NCBI RefSeq assembly: GCF_001905005.1
Contig: NZ_LWKZ01000027.1
Span: 620,001-684,000 of the forward strand
Length of the DNA stretch: 64,000 nucleotides
Source of the DNA: Streptomyces sp. CB02923
Lineage (GTDB): Bacteria > Actinomycetota > Actinomycetes > Streptomycetales > Streptomycetaceae
Reading direction: 5' to 3'
Below are positions 7,642 through 16,467 of this stretch, one piece after another (position 1 is the first letter of the stretch; each line of letters begins with the position of its first letter). The notes below the pieces were generated by a model. That model did not search any database. It worked only from the letters and a program-made list of their open reading frames with translations, and was not told the DNA's origin. The position numbers and the translations under genes were made by a program.

Positions 7642-9564
7642 TTACAGCGCGCGCTCCAGGCGCTCCGCCACCAGCTTGGTGAAGCGCGCCGGGTCGCTCA
7701 GTTCGCCGCCTTCGGCGAGCAGCGCCATGCCGTGCAGCAGTTCGGCCGTCCCGGCGAGGTCCGCGTCGTCGGGGCGCTCGGCCTGCGCCTTGCGCAGCCC
7801 TTCGACCAGCGGGTGGCCGGGGTTGAGCTCCAGGATGCGCTTGGCCTCGGGCAGTTCCTGGCCCATGGCGCGGTACATGTTCCGCAGCGCCGGGGTCACG
7901 TCGTCGGTGTCCGAGACGACGCAGGCCGGGGAGACGGTCAGCCGGGAGGACAGCCGTACCTCCTTGACCTCCTCGCCGAGCCGCTCCGTCATCCAGGACA
8001 GCAGCCCCGCGAAGTCCTCCTGGCGCTTCTCCCGCTCGGCCTTGTCCTCCTCGGACTCCTCCTTGGCGAGGTCCGCCTCGCCCTTGGCGATCGAGCGCAG
8101 CGGCTTGCCGTCGAACTCGGGGACGGTCTCGACCCACACCTCGTCGACCGGGTCGGTCAGCAGCAGCACCTCGTAGCCCTTGTCCCGGAAGGCCTCCATG
8201 TGCGGCGAGTTCTCGATGGCGGTACGGGACTCGCCGGTCATGAAGTAGATGTGCTCCTGGCCCTCCTTCATGCGCTCGGCGTACTGCTGGAGGGTGGCCT
8301 GCTCCTCCGGGTCGCGGGTGGTGGCGAACGAGGCGATGCGCAGGATGGCGTCGCGGTTCTCGTGGTCGCTGAGCAGGCCCTCCTTGACGACCTTGCCGAA
8401 CTCGCCCCAGAACGTGGCGTAGTTCTCCGGGCGCTGCGCCATCATCTCCTTGACGGTGGACAGCACCTTCTTCACCAGCCGGCGGTGCATGAGCTGGATC
8501 TGGCGGTCCTGCTGGAGGATCTCGCGGGAGACGTTGAGCGAGAGGTCCTGGGCGTCGACGACGCCCTTGACGAAGCGCAGGTACTCGGGCAGCAGCGCTT
8601 CGCAGTGGTCCATGATGAAGACGCGCTTGACGTAGAGCTGCACACCGCGCCGGTGCTCGCGCGCGAACAGGTCCTGGGGCGCGCGGGAGGGCAGGAAGAG
8701 GAGCGCCTGGTACTCGAACGTGCCCTCCGCCTGCATACGGAGGGTTTCGAGCGGGTCGGACCAGTCGTGGCTGATGTGCTTGTACAGCTCGTGGTACTCG
8801 TCGTCGCTCACCTCGTCCCGGGAGCGCGCCCACAGCGCCTTCATCGAGTTGAGCGTCTCGGGCCCGGGGGTCTCGGCGTCCTCGGCGTCCCCCTCCTTCT
8901 CCTCGGCCGGGGCCTCGGGGGCCATCCGGACCGGCCAGGTGATGAAGTCGGAGTACCGCTTGACGATCTCCTTGATCTTCCAGCGGGACGTGTAGTCGAA
9001 GAGCTGGTCCTCGTCGTCCACCGGCTTGAGCCGCAGGGTGACCGCGGTGCCCTGCGGCGCGTCCTCGACCGGCTCGACGGTGTACGTGCCCTCGCCGGTC
9101 GACGACCAGCGGGTGCCCTCGCTCTGCCCCGCGCGGCGGGTGACCAGTGTGACCTCGTCGGCCACCATGAACGCGGCGTAGAAGCCGACGCCGAACTGTC
9201 CGATCAGCCCCTCCGCGGTGGCCGCGTCCTTGGCCTGCTTCAGCTCCTGGAGGAACGTGGCGGTGCCGGAGTTGGCGATCGTCCCGATGAGCTGGACCAC
9301 CTCGTCGTGCGACATACCGATGCCGTTGTCGCGGATGGTCAGCGTCCGGGCCTCGCCGTCGGTCTCGATGGCGATGTGGAGGTCGGAGACATCGGCGTCG
9401 GGCGCCTCGTCGCGCAGCGCTTCGAGGCGCAGTTTGTCCAGTGCGTCGGAGGCGTTGGAGATCAGTTCGCGCAGAAAAACGTCCTTGTTCGAGTAGATCG
9501 AGTGGATCATCATCTGCAGGAGCTGTCGTGCTTCTACCTGGAACTCGAACGTCTCGGTCGGCAT
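7642..9564 (-). CDS. htpG: Molecular chaperone HtpG (Hsp90)
   Basis: A 640-residue Hsp90 homologue of normal bacterial length. The ATP-binding N domain has ELISNASDALDKLR, DNGIGM, GTIANSGT and GQFGVGFYAAFMV. The middle domain has SLNVSREILQQD and IASFATTRDPEEQATLQQYAERM. The C-terminal dimerisation domain has LELNPGHPLVEGLR. It assists folding of cytoplasmic client proteins. The ATG at 9564 was chosen over an upstream in-frame start because of the AGAAGGA site 9 nt before it. A 13-nt palindrome lies just upstream. Confidence 0.96.
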   Translation of the reverse strand: MPTETFEFQVEARQLLQMMIHSIYSNKDVFLRELISNASDALDKLRLEALRDEAPDADVSDLHIAIETDGEARTLTIRDNGIGMSHDEVVQLIGTIANSGTATFLQELKQAKDAATAEGLIGQFGVGFYAAFMVADEVTLVTRRAGQSEGTRWSSTGEGTYTVEPVEDAPQGTAVTLRLKPVDDEDQLFDYTSRWKIKEIVKRYSDFITWPVRMAPEAPAEEKEGDAEDAETPGPETLNSMKALWARSRDEVSDDEYHELYKHISHDWSDPLETLRMQAEGTFEYQALLFLPSRAPQDLFAREHRRGVQLYVKRVFIMDHCEALLPEYLRFVKGVVDAQDLSLNVSREILQQDRQIQLMHRRLVKKVLSTVKEMMAQRPENYATFWGEFGKVVKEGLLSDHENRDAILRIASFATTRDPEEQATLQQYAERMKEGQEHIYFMTGESRTAIENSPHMEAFRDKGYEVLLLTDPVDEVWVETVPEFDGKPLRSIAKGEADLAKEESEEDKAEREKRQEDFAGLLSWMTERLGEEVKEVRLSSRLTVSPACVVSDTDDVTPALRNMYRAMGQELPEAKRILELNPGHPLVEGLRKAQAERPDDADLAGTAELLHGMALLAEGGELSDPARFTKLVAERLERAL

Positions 9565-10078
9565 ATTCGTCAATCCTTCTCGTGTCACCAGGTGACGGGG
9601 GGTCCCGAGAACTCTAAATCAGCCGGTCGGGCCGCAGGCGCGCTTCCCCGGCACGGCCGCACGGAAGCCCGCGCGCGCGGCGGACCACAGCCCCCTCGAC
9701 CTCCACCGCACCCCTCGCGCACGGCGGGTCGGCGTCCCCCTCGGCCTCCGCGATGCCCCTCGCACATGCGGCCGACAGCCGCACTTCGGCCATTAGCGGC
9801 GAACCCGCACGAGCCCCCTGCACCCCCACGAAGCACAGGAGTTGGCCGCTTTTCGCCGCGCGCCCGGCCCGGCCGGATCCCCGCGCCCCGGAGGTCCCCG
9901 CTGACCGCACGGCATAGCACACATCACGTAGCGAAACGCCCGTCGCACAACTTCACGCCACCACGCAGTGTTTTCAACCAACGACTGGAAGTCACCGATC
10001 GATGTGCTTTCCTGATGCGCCTCGGCCAGACTCCTCGGTGTCCGGCATTCGAGACAACAACCAAAGGAGTGTTCGAAA
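9565..10078. promoter_or_regulatory. Divergent intergenic region htpG / SSI gene with palindrome
   Basis: About 510 bp without a credible gene. The perfect palindrome GTCACC-A-GGTGAC is at 9584-9596, 20 nt upstream of the htpG start, a possible operator. The right part carries the promoter of the SSI gene and its ribosome site AAAGGAG (10063-10069). Confidence 0.4.
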
Positions 10079-10504
10079 ATGCGGTACATCACTGGGGGGA
10101 TCGCGCTCGGCGCGGCGCTCGCGCTCGGCGGCCTGGCCACCACGGCCGAGGCACAGCCCGCGACGCCGAAGAGCCTGTACGCCCCCTCGGAGTTGGTCCT
10201 CACCGTCGGGTACGGGGACACCGCCGCCACGGCCTCCATCCAGCGCGCGGTATCGCTGAGCTGTAGCTCGTCCGGGACCGGTTCGCACCCCATGGCACGT
10301 GCCGCCTGCGCCCAGCTGCGGACCGCGAACGGCGACTTCGACACGATCACCAAGTCCGCCACGGACCGTATGTGCACCAAGGAATGGAACCCCGTCACGG
10401 TCACCGCGAACGGTGTCTGGCAGGGCCGCCGCGTCGCCTACGAGCACACCTTCGCCAACCCCTGCGCGATGGAGGGCGGCAAGGGCCTGGTCTTCGAATT
10501 CTGA
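10079..10504 (+). CDS. Secreted subtilisin inhibitor-like (SSI family) protease inhibitor
   Basis: A 141-residue precursor. The Sec signal peptide (residues 1-25) ends TTAEA, and the mature SSI domain starts QPATPKSLYAPSELVLTV. Four conserved cysteines (62, 77, 99, 129) would form the two SSI disulfides. The reactive loop is MCTKEWNPV with Lys101 at the expected P1 position, placing it in the trypsin-directed subgroup rather than the Met-P1 subtilisin type (family knowledge). GVWQGRR and TFANPC are the typical C-terminal blocks. It lies close to two secreted serine proteases and may restrain such enzymes. A strong hairpin terminator follows. Confidence 0.93.
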   Translation: MRYITGGIALGAALALGGLATTAEAQPATPKSLYAPSELVLTVGYGDTAATASIQRAVSLSCSSSGTGSHPMARAACAQLRTANGDFDTITKSATDRMCTKEWNPVTVTANGVWQGRRVAYEHTFANPCAMEGGKGLVFEF

Positions 10505-10563
10505 CCGGGCGATGACCCGCTGAGCGGTACGGCCGCCGGCACCTCGCGGCCGCACCACCGGCC

Positions 10564-10597
10564 GGCCCCCGGGCATCCGCAGGGATGCCCGGGGGCC
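10564..10597 (+). terminator. Hairpin terminator after SSI gene
   Basis: A perfect 15-bp stem GGCCCCCGGGCATCC with its complement at 10583-10597 and loop GCAG. It lies 60 bp after the SSI stop and before the convergent small secreted protein gene, so it may work in both directions. Confidence 0.85.
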
Positions 10598-10632
10598 GCC
10601 GTATTGCTCCTACCGCTGTACGCGACAGCTCG

Positions 10633-10941
10633 TCACACCCGAACGCCCCGCCACTTCACGGGCTTGGCCAGGGACGAATTGAGCGAGGAGCAGTAGGCGT
10701 ACGACGTGGTTCCCGAAGCCGCGACCGCGCCTCGCGCAGTCCGGCCGTTCTTGCACTTGGCCTTTGCGTAGAACGCGCTTCCGGTGCACTTGACACCTGC
10801 CGTGTTGTCGTCATGCCAGGCCAGTTGACACCGAAATGCCGTTGCACCGGCCGGAGTTGCGGATGCGCTCTCCGCCGTGGCCACGAGTCCCGACCCGGCC
10901 AGGAGTGCGGCCGCCAACGTGCTGGCGAATATCCGTTTCAC
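10633..10941 (-). CDS. Small secreted protein with four cysteines, unknown function
   Basis: A 102-residue precursor starting with GTG at 10941 (GGGGAGAG ribosome site). The signal peptide MKRIFASTLAAALLAGSG... ends with an Ala-X-Ala site around SASA. The mature part is about 74 residues and has four cysteines (FRCQL, VKCTG, AKCKN, AYCSS), which would give two disulfides in the oxidising exterior. It is basic, Ala/Ser/Lys-rich, and ends KWRGVRV. I recognise no family. It sits in a cluster of secreted proteases and an inhibitor, but nothing in its sequence shows a protease-related role. Confidence 0.7.
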   Translation of the reverse strand: MKRIFASTLAAALLAGSGLVATAESASATPAGATAFRCQLAWHDDNTAGVKCTGSAFYAKAKCKNGRTARGAVAASGTTSYAYCSSLNSSLAKPVKWRGVRV

Positions 10942-11775
10942 GATAGCTTCTCTCCCCGTGGAGGATCCGTTGCTCCATCGAGGATTCATGGTGGTGGCGC
11001 ACCGGAAGCAAGGCAATGGAATAAGTCCCGGTTTGGACAATTTTGCATTGTCCCGCCTGGTTGTCGCATTGTCCGAGAGTTGTTCGACCGGCCCGCCCGC
11101 CGTTCGCACCGTGCTGCCGCCCCGCCCCCTCCACGGGGCGGCAGCACGGAAGCCCTCGCACCGCTCACCGGAACAGCACGGCGTGCGGCTCTCCGGCATC
11201 CGCCGGATTCATTTCGACCACGGGGCTGATGCATCATTAGAGCCAGCCGCAACGGGCTTGGCAAATCCGCTCCGGCCCTCGAACGGGAAAAGCCGGGAGG
11301 GTATTTGGACGGCGGCTCCCGACTTCCTGAAGTCGTCGCGACCCACACCGGCGAAACAGCCTCATACCGGACATTTGTCGGCCGTTTCCCCAAAAAGTGG
11401 CACGCCTGAGAGGTGCCTCACACTTCCTTCGAATGAGCGGGTCACATGACGTTCTCGTCAACATTTCAACGGCGGACGCTCGGCAGTGAAAACGATTCCC
11501 TGGATTCCCGGGTTCACTGACGGAGCCGCCCCGGCCCTCCCCTCTCCACGCCCACCTCCGCATCCGCGCCCCCTCCACCTCCGCCCGGCCACCGCTCACC
11601 GCCCATCGGCCACCGCCCACCCGTCCGGCGCTATTTACACAGACTCCTTTCCTATTCCTTTTCGCCGGCGGTCCGCCCGGAAACGGCAAACGGCCCCCGG
11701 CGGCAATTGCGTCCGGGGGCCGTTCCACTACGGAAGGACCGTACTCAGGGCATCGGCGTCACGCGCCGGCCGGTC
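10942..11775. other. Gene-free region with repeated GCATTGTCC motifs
   Basis: About 830 bp, locally lower in GC, with no frame that looks coding. At 11035-11053 GGACAAT-TTTGC-ATTGTCC is a perfect inverted repeat. Its right half GCATTGTCC recurs at 11066-11074, exactly 21 bp further on (two helical turns). These lie about 95-130 bp upstream of the small secreted protein gene and look like regulator sites. The right end carries the protease terminator. Confidence 0.4.
11689..11724 (-). terminator. Hairpin terminator after first serine protease gene
   Basis: A perfect 12-bp stem AACGGCCCCCGG / CCGGGGGCCGTT around a 12-nt loop, about 50 bp beyond the protease stop codon. Confidence 0.8.
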
Positions 11776-12840
11776 TCAGCCGATCTCCGCGCCGACCGCC
11801 TTCAGGGCCGCCGGGACCGGCTGGAAGAAGGTTTCGCCGCCCGAGGAGCAGTCGCCGCTGCCGCCCGAGGTCAGACCCAGCGCCGAATCGCCGTCGTACA
11901 GCGCGCCACCGCTGTCGCCGGGCTCGGCGCACACGTCGGTCTGGATCAGTCCTTCGACCGAGCCCTCCTGGTAGTTGACGCTCGCGTTGAGCGCCTTGAC
12001 CGTGCCGTCGTGCACCTGGGTGGTGCTGCCGCTGCGCGTGACCTTCTGGCCGACGGTCGCCTCGGCGGCCTTGGTGATCTTCTGCGGGCTGCCGCCGTAG
12101 GTGTTCACCTCGCTCGGGTGCGCGGTGTCACCGGTGTACTTGGCGATGGAGTAGTCGCTGCCCGGGAACTTGGAGTCCTCGGTGGTGGCGATCTCCTGGC
12201 CGCCCTGCTTGTCCGACCACGACTTCACGGCGTTGCCGCAGTGGCCGGCGGTCAGGAAGTACGGCTTGCCGCCCTTGACGACGTTGAAGCCGAGCGAGCA
12301 GCGCGAGCTGCTCCCCCAGATCGCGTCGCCGCCCGCGATGAACGGGGTGAACTCGCTCTTGCTGTGCCGCAGCGTGACCTTGCTGCCGAGGCTCTTGACG
12401 ACCTTGTTCAGTTTGTCGAGCTTGGCGCCCGCGACCGTGCGGTCGGCGGTGACGACGACCTTGTTGGACCGCGGGTCCATCGCCCAGGCCGTACCGGGGA
12501 TGGTGGCCTGCTCCTTGAGCGTCTGCCGCGCCGCGTCGAGCTGGGCGAGGCTGTGCGGGACGATTCTGGCCTCGGCGCCCTTCGCCCGTACGGCGTCGGC
12601 CGCCGCCCGGTCGACGACGTTGACCACCAGCTTCTTGGTCCCCGCGTCGTAGTACGAACCGGCCGCGTGCCCGCTGAGCTGGGACGCGAGCGCGGTGGCC
12701 GCGGCGGGCGTGAGCTGCTTGGCGGCCGGGCCGTCCGCCGCGTTGGCGTTGGCCAGGGTGAGCGTCGCGGTGGCCGCGATGGCCAGCGCGCCCGCGCCGG
12801 CCAGGACTGCACGCCGCTGGGTATTCCGTCGGTGCTTCAA
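11776..12840 (-). CDS. Secreted S1-family (alpha-lytic/streptogrisin-type) serine protease precursor
   Basis: A 354-residue preproprotein. It has a signal peptide (about 1-35), an alpha-lytic-type propeptide (about 36-167), and a mature chymotrypsin-fold domain starting IAGGDAIWG at residue 168. The triad is His200 (LTAGHC), Asp229 (SDYSIA) and Ser310 (EPGDSGG), with disulfides likely 181-201 and 304-331. The C-terminal blocks LGLTSGGSGDC and TFFQPV match the streptogrisin family. The propeptide would act as folding chaperone and inhibitor. The start codon is TTG at 12840 with GGGAGG upstream; no better start is visible. Confidence 0.93.
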   Translation of the reverse strand: MKHRRNTQRRAVLAGAGALAIAATATLTLANANAADGPAAKQLTPAAATALASQLSGHAAGSYYDAGTKKLVVNVVDRAAADAVRAKGAEARIVPHSLAQLDAARQTLKEQATIPGTAWAMDPRSNKVVVTADRTVAGAKLDKLNKVVKSLGSKVTLRHSKSEFTPFIAGGDAIWGSSSRCSLGFNVVKGGKPYFLTAGHCGNAVKSWSDKQGGQEIATTEDSKFPGSDYSIAKYTGDTAHPSEVNTYGGSPQKITKAAEATVGQKVTRSGSTTQVHDGTVKALNASVNYQEGSVEGLIQTDVCAEPGDSGGALYDGDSALGLTSGGSGDCSSGGETFFQPVPAALKAVGAEIG

Positions 12841-13287
12841 CTCAAAGCCTCCCGTGGGGGGATGGGCCGCGGTGTGTGGGGGGCCGCGTACCCGGAGGGT
12901 GTTGAGGAACAGACACGGAACGGGAGATGCCTGCGCAGCTTGCCGCAGGAAGTCGCGTCCATGCCAATGCGCGGTGTCGAGTATTCCGATTAACGGTGCT
13001 CGCGCACAAGACCGAGATCCGGTCTGGAGAACGGGCCGCGTCCGAGCGGCCGTTCATCTCGCGTTCCGATATCCGCGCACGTCGTTCCCCTGTGCGGACA
13101 CCAAACGAACACGTTGGAGTGGCCGGGAACGGGCCTCAGGCGCGGTCTATACCTGTCTGAAAATCGATGTTCCAGGCCGGACTTCGCCCACCGGGGCCGG
13201 TACGGCAACAGGAAGATTCAGCCCATCGAGGGACTTCCTTCGCACATCAGGACGGGATTTCCGCCTCCGCGAGCCGCCGCTCCCGTG
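12841..13287. other. Gene-free upstream region of serine protease
   Basis: About 450 bp holding the promoter side of the TTG-started protease gene and the 3' side of the slipin gene. I see no credible gene and no convincing hairpin. Confidence 0.3.
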
Positions 13288-14271
13288 TCAGGGGAGCTGC
13301 TCCGCCTCCGGCAACTCCTCCAGCCCGGCCGCCGCTCCGGCACCCGGCGCGGTTCCGGACAGCGGTACGGATTCCGGCGCGGCCTCCGGTATGGGGGCCG
13401 ACGCGGAGGCCGGTGCAGATGCCGGTGCGGCCGGCGGTACGGATGCCGGTGCGGCCGCCGGTGCGGCGGCGGTCGCCTGCCGCTCGTACGCCTCCGTCTG
13501 GGCCTGCGCCTGGAGGCCGGAGCGTTCCAGGAAGCGCAGCAGCTCCACCGGGAACGGCAGCACGAGCGTCGAGTTCTTCTCGGCGGCGACCGCCACCACC
13601 GTCTGCAACAAACGCAGTTGCAGGGCGGCGGGCTGGTCGGACATCGCCTGGGCCGCCTCGGCCAGCTTCTTGGACGCCTGGAGTTCGGCGTCGGCGTTGA
13701 TGACCCGGGCCCGGCGGTCGCGGGTGGCCTCCGCCTGGCGCGCCATCGACCGCTTCATGGTCTCCGGCAGCGACACGTCCTTGATCTCCACCCGGTCGAT
13801 CTGCACGCCCCAGCCCAGCGCCGGGCTGTCGATCATCACTTCCAGCCCCTGGTTGAGCTTCTCCCGGTTGGAGAGCAGGTCGTCGAGGTCGCTCTTGCCG
13901 ATGATGGAGCGCAGCGAGGTCTGGGCGACCTGGGAGACCGCGAAGCGGTAGTCCTCGACCTTGACCACCGCGTCGGCGGCGTCCACGACCTTGAAGTAGA
14001 CCACCGCGTCCACCCGGACCGTCACGTTGTCGTGGGTGATGCCCTCCTGTGCAGGCACCGGCATCGTGACGATCTGCAGGTTGACCTTGCGCATCCGGTC
14101 GACCCCCGGGACGATCATGGTGAATCCCGGCTCGCGCGCGGTCGGCATCAGCTTGCCCAGCCGCAGGACGACGCCCCGTTCGTACTGCTTGACCACCCGC
14201 GCCGCCGCCATCACGTACACCGCGCCCGCCGCGGCCAGCGCGACCCCGGCCGTCACCAGTTCCTCGACCAT
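13288..14271 (-). CDS. Slipin / SPFH (band 7, stomatin-like) membrane protein
   Basis: A 327-residue protein. One N-terminal membrane segment (about residues 5-25) is followed by the SPFH domain: KQYERGVVLRLGKL, PGFTMIVPGVDRM, VTVRVDAVVYFKV, DPALGWGV-like DSPALGWGVQIDRVEIKDV. A helical coil rich in Ala/Glu/Lys comes next. The C-terminal tail of about 70 residues is almost only Ala, Pro, Ser and Glu. Slipins organise membrane microdomains and often pair with an NfeD protease; no nfeD gene is adjacent. It lies on the same strand between two secreted protease genes, 222 bp from the nearer one. The start ATG at 14271 has AGGGGG upstream. Confidence 0.88.
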   Translation of the reverse strand: MVEELVTAGVALAAAGAVYVMAAARVVKQYERGVVLRLGKLMPTAREPGFTMIVPGVDRMRKVNLQIVTMPVPAQEGITHDNVTVRVDAVVYFKVVDAADAVVKVEDYRFAVSQVAQTSLRSIIGKSDLDDLLSNREKLNQGLEVMIDSPALGWGVQIDRVEIKDVSLPETMKRSMARQAEATRDRRARVINADAELQASKKLAEAAQAMSDQPAALQLRLLQTVVAVAAEKNSTLVLPFPVELLRFLERSGLQAQAQTEAYERQATAAAPAAAPASVPPAAPASAPASASAPIPEAAPESVPLSGTAPGAGAAAGLEELPEAEQLP

Positions 14272-14493
14272 CACGGCCCCCTGCCGAATGCGCCCGTGTC
14301 CGAGTTCGTGCGTCCTCACCACGGTATGGCCGGTCCCCGCAACGGTCGAGAGTGCGCGTCGGCCTTGCCCGCGCCCAACGGGCGAGCCCTCGCCCGCCGT
14401 TGCGGACGAGGGCTCCGGTGCTGCCGGCTGCGTGGGGGGCTGGGTGTGGGGCCGTCCGGGCGCGGTACGCCGAAAGCGGGCGGCCCCCGGGTA

Positions 14494-15402
14494 TCAGTAG
14501 ATGCTGACCCCGTACGCGCTGATCGCTTCGGTGACCGGCTGGAAGTACGTGGTGCCGCCGGAGGAGCAGTTGCCGCTGCCGCCGGAGGTCAGGCCGAGCG
14601 CCGTGCTCCCGGCGTACAGGGGGCCGCCGCTGTCGCCGGGCTCGGCGCACACGGTGGTCTTGATCATGCCGTAGACGACGTCGCCGTTGCCGTAGTTGAC
14701 GGTGGCGTTCAGACCGGTGACCTTGCCGCTGTGGGTGCCGGTGGTGGAGCCGCGGCGGGTGACGGTCTGGCCGACGGTCGCGTTGCCGGCCTTGCTGATG
14801 TCCTGACCGCCGACCGTACCCTCGTGCGACACGCTGTTGTTGTCGTACCGGACCAGGCCGTAGTCGTTGACGGGGAAGCTGGAGCCGGCGGTCGGGCCGA
14901 TGCTGGTGCTGTGCGAGGAGTTGGTGTACCAGGGCGGGTTGCCGTCGGTGCAGTGGCCCGCCGTCAGGAAGTAGTACGCGCTGCCCTTCTTCACGTTGAA
15001 GCCGAGGGAGCAGCGCCAGCTGGTCGCGTAGATGGCGTCGCCGCCGGAGATCAGCTTGCGCAGCACGCCGGGGGTGCGCTCCACCTTCAGGGCACCGGCG
15101 TTGGCGCCCGCGGTCTGCTTGATCCTGTCGAGCTGTGCCGGGGTCACCCGGCTGTCGGCCTGGACGACCACCTTGCCGGTCGCGGGGTCGACGGCCCAGG
15201 CGGTGCCCGCGACGTCCGCGGACCGCACGGCGTCGCTCACGGCGGCGAGCTGGGACGCGCTGAACGTGGTGGGCGGGGCGGGTTCGCCCGCGTGGGCGGT
15301 CGGCAGGGCCATGGCGCCGATCGCGGCCAGCCCGGACGCGACGGCGATCAGCCGCCCGCGTCTAGCGATGCCGCTCCGGGGGGTAGTGCGCTCGTACCTC
15401 AC
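14494..15402 (-). CDS. Secreted streptogrisin A/B-like serine protease precursor
   Basis: A 302-residue preproprotein. It has a signal peptide ending near PTAHA (residue 38), a short propeptide of about 80 residues, and a mature domain from ISGGDAIYATSWRC (residue 118). The triad is His150, Asp180 and Ser258 (EPGDSGGPLY); cysteines 131/151 and 252/279 give the two family disulfides. Length and propeptide size fit the SGPA/SGPB type, in contrast to the longer-propeptide protease at 11776. The GTG start at 15402 has GGAGG 6 nt upstream; an upstream in-frame ATG at 15483 lacks that spacing. Confidence 0.93.
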   Translation of the reverse strand: MRYERTTPRSGIARRGRLIAVASGLAAIGAMALPTAHAGEPAPPTTFSASQLAAVSDAVRSADVAGTAWAVDPATGKVVVQADSRVTPAQLDRIKQTAGANAGALKVERTPGVLRKLISGGDAIYATSWRCSLGFNVKKGSAYYFLTAGHCTDGNPPWYTNSSHSTSIGPTAGSSFPVNDYGLVRYDNNSVSHEGTVGGQDISKAGNATVGQTVTRRGSTTGTHSGKVTGLNATVNYGNGDVVYGMIKTTVCAEPGDSGGPLYAGSTALGLTSGGSGNCSSGGTTYFQPVTEAISAYGVSIY

Positions 15403-15593
15403 TGCTACCTCCGAGGGGATCGTGGGACCCGCCTGTGGGCAGGTCCGTGCGACGCCGCCCGGCGGGCACGCGGGACTCCGCACGTCCCGTCAGCGCGTGC
15501 CCCGGACAGCGCTGCTTCGGGAGTTTCGAGGGCCTGGCCCGCCCGCGCAAGGGTGCCTTTCGGACGGCCGGTCGGCCCCCGTACCCACGCACG

Positions 15594-15623
15594 CCCCGGC
15601 AGCACCAACAGGCGCTGCCGGGG
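15594..15623 (-). terminator. Hairpin terminator after DUF1684 gene
   Basis: A perfect 10-bp stem CCCCGGCAGC / GCTGCCGGGG with a 10-nt loop, 36 bp downstream of the DUF1684 stop codon. It closes the flavin operon that runs leftward from 20.9 kb. Confidence 0.75.
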
Positions 15624-15658
15624 CGGCTGTTGACCCCCTCGGTCGGTGCTGTGACGGT

Positions 15659-16462
15659 TCAGCGCGCGATGCGGTTCCGCTCTCCTGCGCGGAGCGCGAA
15701 GGGCAGCGTGTTGCCGGGCGGCGGGAAGGGGCAGATGAAGTGGTCGGCGAAGGCGCAGGGCGGCAGCAGGGTGCGGTTGAGGTCCACCGGCACGGTGCCG
15801 TCGTCCTTGGGGGCGGGCGTCCGCAGGAACCGGAAGCGGTAGCTGTCCGTGCCGCTGGTGGCGTCGGCGAGGACGGCCCACAGCGTGCCGTCGGCCTCGA
15901 CGGCGGCCTGGAGGGTGTGTTCGTCGCCGTCCAGGGTGAAGGCCAGTTCACCGGCGAGTCCGAGGCCGCGCTGCCGGCCGTCGGCGTTGTGCACCTGGAC
16001 CGTGCGCCCCGCGCCGTACGGCCGGAACAGTCCGGGCCGCAGCCAGCGCTCGTCGTAGGGGAAGACGTCGATGCCGCCGAAGGTGCGCCGCGCCTCGGAG
16101 CCGGGGTCGAAGACCCGTACGGCCCAGAGTCCCTCGCGGCGCAGCACCGGCAGCCGCCGGCCGTCGTGCGCCACCCGGGCCGTCGCGGGGGCGCTGTCCG
16201 CGCCGAGCCGTACGGTGCCGTCCAGCGGGGCGCCGTCGACGGTCAGCCCGTCGTCGGCGGCCGCGCGCAGGAGCACCGCGTCGCCGTCCGCCTTCCAGTG
16301 GCCCGGTACGCCGTCCGGGTGGCCGTCGGGGAAGTCCGCGAGCCAGTGTGTGGCGGTCAGCGCGAGCGGGCCGTACGGCAGGGCGATCTCGGCGGCGCGC
16401 TGCTCGTGCCAGGTCTGCCACTGCTGCTCGGCCGGTGTGCCGGTGCGGGTGGTGATGCTCAT
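15659..16462 (-). CDS. DUF1684 protein
   Basis: A 267-residue cytoplasmic protein without signal peptide. The DUF1684 pattern is visible in PYGPLALTATHWLADFP near the N terminus, FDPGSEARRTFGGIDVFPYDERW in the middle, and DLNRTLLPPCAFADHFICPFPPPGN near the C terminus. No function is established for the family that I know of. It starts 5 bp after the LLM monooxygenase stop and is the last gene of the operon, so its role is probably tied to the same substrate. A hairpin terminator follows. Confidence 0.85.
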   Translation of the reverse strand: MSITTRTGTPAEQQWQTWHEQRAAEIALPYGPLALTATHWLADFPDGHPDGVPGHWKADGDAVLLRAAADDGLTVDGAPLDGTVRLGADSAPATARVAHDGRRLPVLRREGLWAVRVFDPGSEARRTFGGIDVFPYDERWLRPGLFRPYGAGRTVQVHNADGRQRGLGLAGELAFTLDGDEHTLQAAVEADGTLWAVLADATSGTDSYRFRFLRTPAPKDDGTVPVDLNRTLLPPCAFADHFICPFPPPGNTLPFALRAGERNRIAR

Positions 16463-16467
16463 GGCGG

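Noticed and set aside
11237..11728. Minus-strand frame of 163 codons between the small secreted protein and first protease genes
   Set aside because: Composition is random-like, no ribosome site, and it runs over the protease terminator hairpin.
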